From Limnohabitans planktonicus II-D5 (lineage in GTDB: Bacteria; Pseudomonadota; Gammaproteobacteria; Burkholderiales; Burkholderiaceae_C): a DNA stretch of 64,000 bases. Position 1 is the stretch's first letter, and every line of letters starts with the position of its first letter. Where the stretch lies: contig NZ_LFYT02000004.1 in the NCBI RefSeq assembly GCF_001270065.2, positions 1-64,000 on the forward strand, read 5' to 3'. The position numbers and the translations under genes are program-made. The notes under the pieces are model-generated. The model was given only the letters and a program-made list of their open reading frames with translations. It had not been told where the DNA came from and did not search any database. Below are positions 63,156 to 64,000 of this stretch, piece by piece.

Positions 63156-63619
63156 GCCTTTGTCAGGGTCTTCGACCGCCGGGCTGTAAAACACCCACCC
63201 CGATGTTTGGGCCAATCGGCCATTCAAGCCCTTGGAGGGCGTGCCTCACCGCGCTTGCCCTTGACAAGGCGTGAGGGTGTGACCGCATTGATGGAGGTTC
63301 ATGACCGCCGATCTGCGAAAGCCCCCCCAGATATTTTTCAGGTCGATATCCGACGAGTTCGACCTAGGCGGTTCATCGCCTGAGCGCTGGGTCAGCCAGT
63401 GCATTGCTTTTGATGAAAATTTTCCTGGTATTTATTTTTTAATGAATATTGTGTATTTGAGATTTTTATTTCTTCAGGCGTCACTTTCACTGCAAACTCT
63501 AAGTGTTTAATTTATAAAGATATTCCTTCTTCAAGGATGTTCATTTTCTTCGCTAAGCCATTGATTTCATTGAAAAAAATCTGTCAACGCATCTTTGTGG
63601 TGCCATGAATTCCTGATAC
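63156..63619. other. dksA-mraZ intergenic region with REP remnant
   Basis: A decayed GGTC-type REP arm (about 63165-63188, GGTC-TTC-GACC-G-CCGGGC) follows dksA, and a second fragment (CATGACCGCCGATCTGC) ends near 63317. From about 63410 the DNA becomes AT-rich and presumably holds the dcw promoter. The 69-codon frame at 63301-63510 starts inside the remnant and is not believed. Confidence 0.6.
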
Positions 63620-63654
63620 AGTGCAAAAAAGTGCAATTAAGTGGGTAAAAGTGC
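63620..63654 (+). promoter_or_regulatory. MraZ-box: four AGTG repeats at exact 10-bp spacing
   Basis: AGTGC, AGTGC, AGTGG, AGTGC begin at 63620, 63630, 63640 and 63650, separated by 5-nt AT-rich spacers. MraZ is known to bind short G-containing direct repeats at 10-bp spacing before its own operon. The last repeat ends ~40 bp before the mraZ start. Confidence 0.85.
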
Positions 63655-63692
63655 CTCTAATTGCCGGTTGCAACTGAAAAAGGGTCTTCGCA

Positions 63693-64000
63693 GTGTTTCA
63701 AGGGGCTTCATCGCTGAGTCTGGATGCCAAGGGGCGGCTGTCTGTGCCGACCCGGCACCGTGACGTCTTGAGCACCAGCGCGCAAAGCCAATTGACCATC
63801 ACCAAGCACCCCCATGGTTGTTTGATGATGTTCCCTCGTCCCGAATGGGAAAAATTCCGCGAGCGCATTGCCCAGTTGCCCATGTCGGGGCAGTGGTGGC
63901 GGCGTATTTTTTTGGGCAATGCCATGGATGTGGAGATGGACGGCACGGGCCGCGTGTTGATTTCTCCTGAATTGCGACAAGCTGCAGGCATCACCAAAGA
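63693..64000 (+). CDS. mraZ: Transcriptional regulator MraZ (partial, runs off the window)
   Basis: First gene of the division and cell wall cluster. From GTG 63693 the visible 102 residues read [20 protein letters not shown], then [18 protein letters not shown], and [20 protein letters not shown], i.e. the two MraZ half-repeats each with DxxGR. The 3' end lies beyond base 64000. It is preceded by an MraZ-box, so it should regulate itself and the downstream mraW-ftsL-type genes expected outside the window. Confidence 0.93.
   Translation, partial: MFQGASSLSLDAKGRLSVPTRHRDVLSTSAQSQLTITKHPHGCLMMFPRPEWEKFRERIAQLPMSGQWWRRIFLGNAMDVEMDGTGRVLISPELRQAAGITK

Noticed and set aside
63301..63510. 69-codon frame upstream of mraZ.
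   Set aside because: Starts inside a decayed repeat and runs into AT-rich promoter DNA; no family features.

Overview
The window looks like chromosome from a betaproteobacterium of the order Burkholderiales, most likely Comamonadaceae (a Limnohabitans/Rhodoferax/Polaromonas-like organism). The reasons are coding GC well above 50 percent, Bug/TctC-type periplasmic receptors, a complex I NDUFA9-family protein, a PHA-granule-region protein, a rhodanese-grxC-secB-gpsA run, a cobW-dksA pair leading into the mraZ (dcw) region, and a DksA that has lost most of its zinc cysteines. The genus is an inference. No rRNA, intact tRNA, prophage, IS or CRISPR array was found.

Layout: 1-1170, a tandem repeat array. 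1.2-6.7 kb, a tripartite tricarboxylate transporter operon (tctCBA) with its divergent two-component regulator (tctDE). 6.7-15.3 kb, a two-partner secretion locus with a ~2,125-residue filamentous-haemagglutinin-like exoprotein (tpsA) and its outer-membrane exporter (tpsB). 15.7-19 kb, an operon of two peptidase-type hydrolases and an NDUFA9-like protein. 19-30.8 kb, single genes: a molybdopterin oxidoreductase, PHA protein, DUF3717/DUF1289 protein, slt, 5-formyl-THF cyclo-ligase, LysR, DUF2917, TetR, an MBL-fold protein and a lipoprotein. 31-36.5 kb, glmU, SDR, purT and a 5'-nucleotidase lipoprotein. 36.8-42.2 kb, a decayed Phd/PIN module, an Lrp regulator, glmS and a DUF4143 ATPase. 42.5-53.2 kb, mostly housekeeping: tldD, P1 peptidase, a dehydrogenase, rodA, gpsA, secB, grxC, rhodanese, gpmA, ctpA, moeB. 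53.2-59.5 kb, a nuclease, MarR regulator, two orphan Bug receptors, a sulfatase and a SulP transporter. 59.5-64 kb, an SbmA/BacA-like protein, a CobW metallochaperone, dksA with a long Lys/Ala-rich tail, and the start of mraZ behind a four-repeat MraZ-box.

The most unusual feature is a family of REP-like palindromes between the genes. Each arm starts GTAG (some copies GCAG), then a GTCGG/CCGAC basal stem with one bulged base, a 4-bp upper stem and a tiny loop. Arms occur as inverted pairs (REPIN-like). The upper stem comes in four covarying versions (GGTC/GACC, ACTC/GAGT, GGCT/AGCC, AGCT/AGCT). In the pairs read here, a GGTC arm is always paired with an ACTC arm, and a GGCT arm with an AGCT arm. 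Pairs occur singly, doubly, or as tandem arrays with periods of 134, 101, 136 and 102 bp; three of the four tandem arrays fill gaps between convergent genes. No REP-associated transposase is present, so the mobilising enzyme, if any, lies elsewhere.

Functionally the window joins uptake of organic acids or similar solutes (tct operon, orphan Bug proteins, sulfatase/SulP), envelope building and remodelling (glmU, glmS, rodA, slt, ctpA, mraZ, TpsA/TpsB) and stringent or zinc-linked regulation (cobW-dksA).
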